A DNA stretch of 64,000 nt from Albula goreensis (Eukaryota; Chordata; Actinopteri; Albuliformes; Albulidae): NCBI GenBank assembly GCA_022829145.1, contig CM040764.1, positions 18,557,534 through 18,621,533 of the forward strand, in the 5' to 3' direction. A program made the translations under genes and the position numbers. This document shows, one piece after another, positions 63,391 through 64,000 of the stretch. Under the pieces are notes generated by a model, which worked only from the letters and a program-made list of their open reading frames with translations, was not told the DNA's origin and did not search any database. Positions within the stretch are counted from its first letter, which is position 1. Each line of letters opens with the position of its first letter.

Positions 63391-64000
63391 GGATGTGTGT
63401 GTTTGTGTGTGTGTGTGTGTGCGCGAGTGAGTGCGTCCGCACGTGTGTGTGCACGCGCGTGCGTTTGTGCGTGTGCGCGTGCACATGAGAAAAAGTGAGC
63501 TTGTTTGTGTGTGTGTGTATTTGAGAGTGAGTGTGTGCATGTGTGTATATTTGAGAGTGAGTGTGTGTGTATATGTGAGACTGAGTGTGTGCATGTGTGT
63601 GTGTGTGTGTATGTTTGAGAGTGAGTGTGTGTGTGTGTATGTTTGTATGTGAGTGTGTGCGTGTGTATGTATGTTTGTATATGAGAGTGTGTGTGTATGT
63701 TTGAGAGTGAGTGTGTGCGTGTGTGTGTGTGTGTGTGTTTGAGAGTGAGTGTGTGTGTGCGTATGTTTATATGTGAGTGTGTGCGTGTGTGTGTGTGTGT
63801 ATGTTTGTATGTGAGTGTGTGCGTGTGTGTGTATGTTTGTATGTGAGTGTGTGCGTGTGTGTGTATGTTTGAGAGTGAGTGTGTGTGTGTGTGTGTATGT
63901 TTGTATGTGAGTGTGTGCGTGTGTGTGTATGTTTGAGAGTGAGTGTGTGCGTGTGTGTGTATGTTTGTATGTGAGTGTGTGTGCGTGTGTGTGTGTATGT
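63391..64000. repeat. TG-rich minisatellite, continues past the window end
   Basis: After a GTGCGC/ACGTG-rich start, units of about 28-34 bp recur: GTGTGTATGTTTGTATGTGA or GTGTGTATGTTTGAGAGTGA, followed by GTGTGTGCGTGTGT. At least 12 units are visible with TATGTGA/GAGAGTGA alternating. Confidence 0.9.

Overview
The window is vertebrate, almost certainly teleost fish, nuclear DNA. The signs are long spliced genes with GT-AG introns, tRNA-derived SINEs, dense (CA)n/(TG)n microsatellites, poly-A/T runs and fish-like versions of vertebrate proteins. I cannot name the species. A run of exactly 500 N (9704-10203) marks a scaffold join of unknown real size, so the order and orientation of 1-9703 relative to the rest is less certain.

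Layout. 1-9703: mostly non-coding and repeat-rich. It holds a 43-bp minisatellite, a ~78-bp minisatellite full of CTCF-like motifs, and two exon-like matches to the N-terminal Q domain of a TLE/Groucho-family gene (minus strand), probably a relic. 10204-18865: basigin (bsg), minus strand, five exons visible; its transmembrane and cytoplasmic exons are missing at the gap. 21803-26908: rnf126, minus strand, complete in nine coding exons (310 aa). 28457-31757: a tandem 1.6-kb duplication of a two-exon minus-strand gene for a small protein with a signal peptide, a ubiquitin fold and a strongly basic tail, plus a truncated remnant of a further copy. 33556-36300: a complete five-exon trypsin-fold serine protease of the PRSS57/complement factor D type, plus strand. 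42146-62250: stk11 (LKB1), plus strand, nine coding exons, including the conserved AT-AC (U12-type) intron 2 and a 2-bp frameshift in exon 8 that is probably an assembly error. 62251-64000: the region after stk11 exon 9, ending in a long TG-rich minisatellite.

BSG, RNF126, PRSS57/CFD and STK11 all lie in human 19p13.3, so this is a compacted piece of that conserved block. The genes do not form one pathway: bsg is an Ig-type membrane chaperone/receptor, rnf126 a ubiquitin ligase in cytosolic quality control, the protease is secreted, and stk11 is a master kinase upstream of AMPK-family kinases. The least familiar item is the duplicated secreted ubiquitin-like gene.

Exon boundaries were derived by hand from splice signals, reading phase and family similarity. 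For rnf126, the protease and stk11 the phases close exactly, apart from the noted 2-bp excess in stk11 exon 8.
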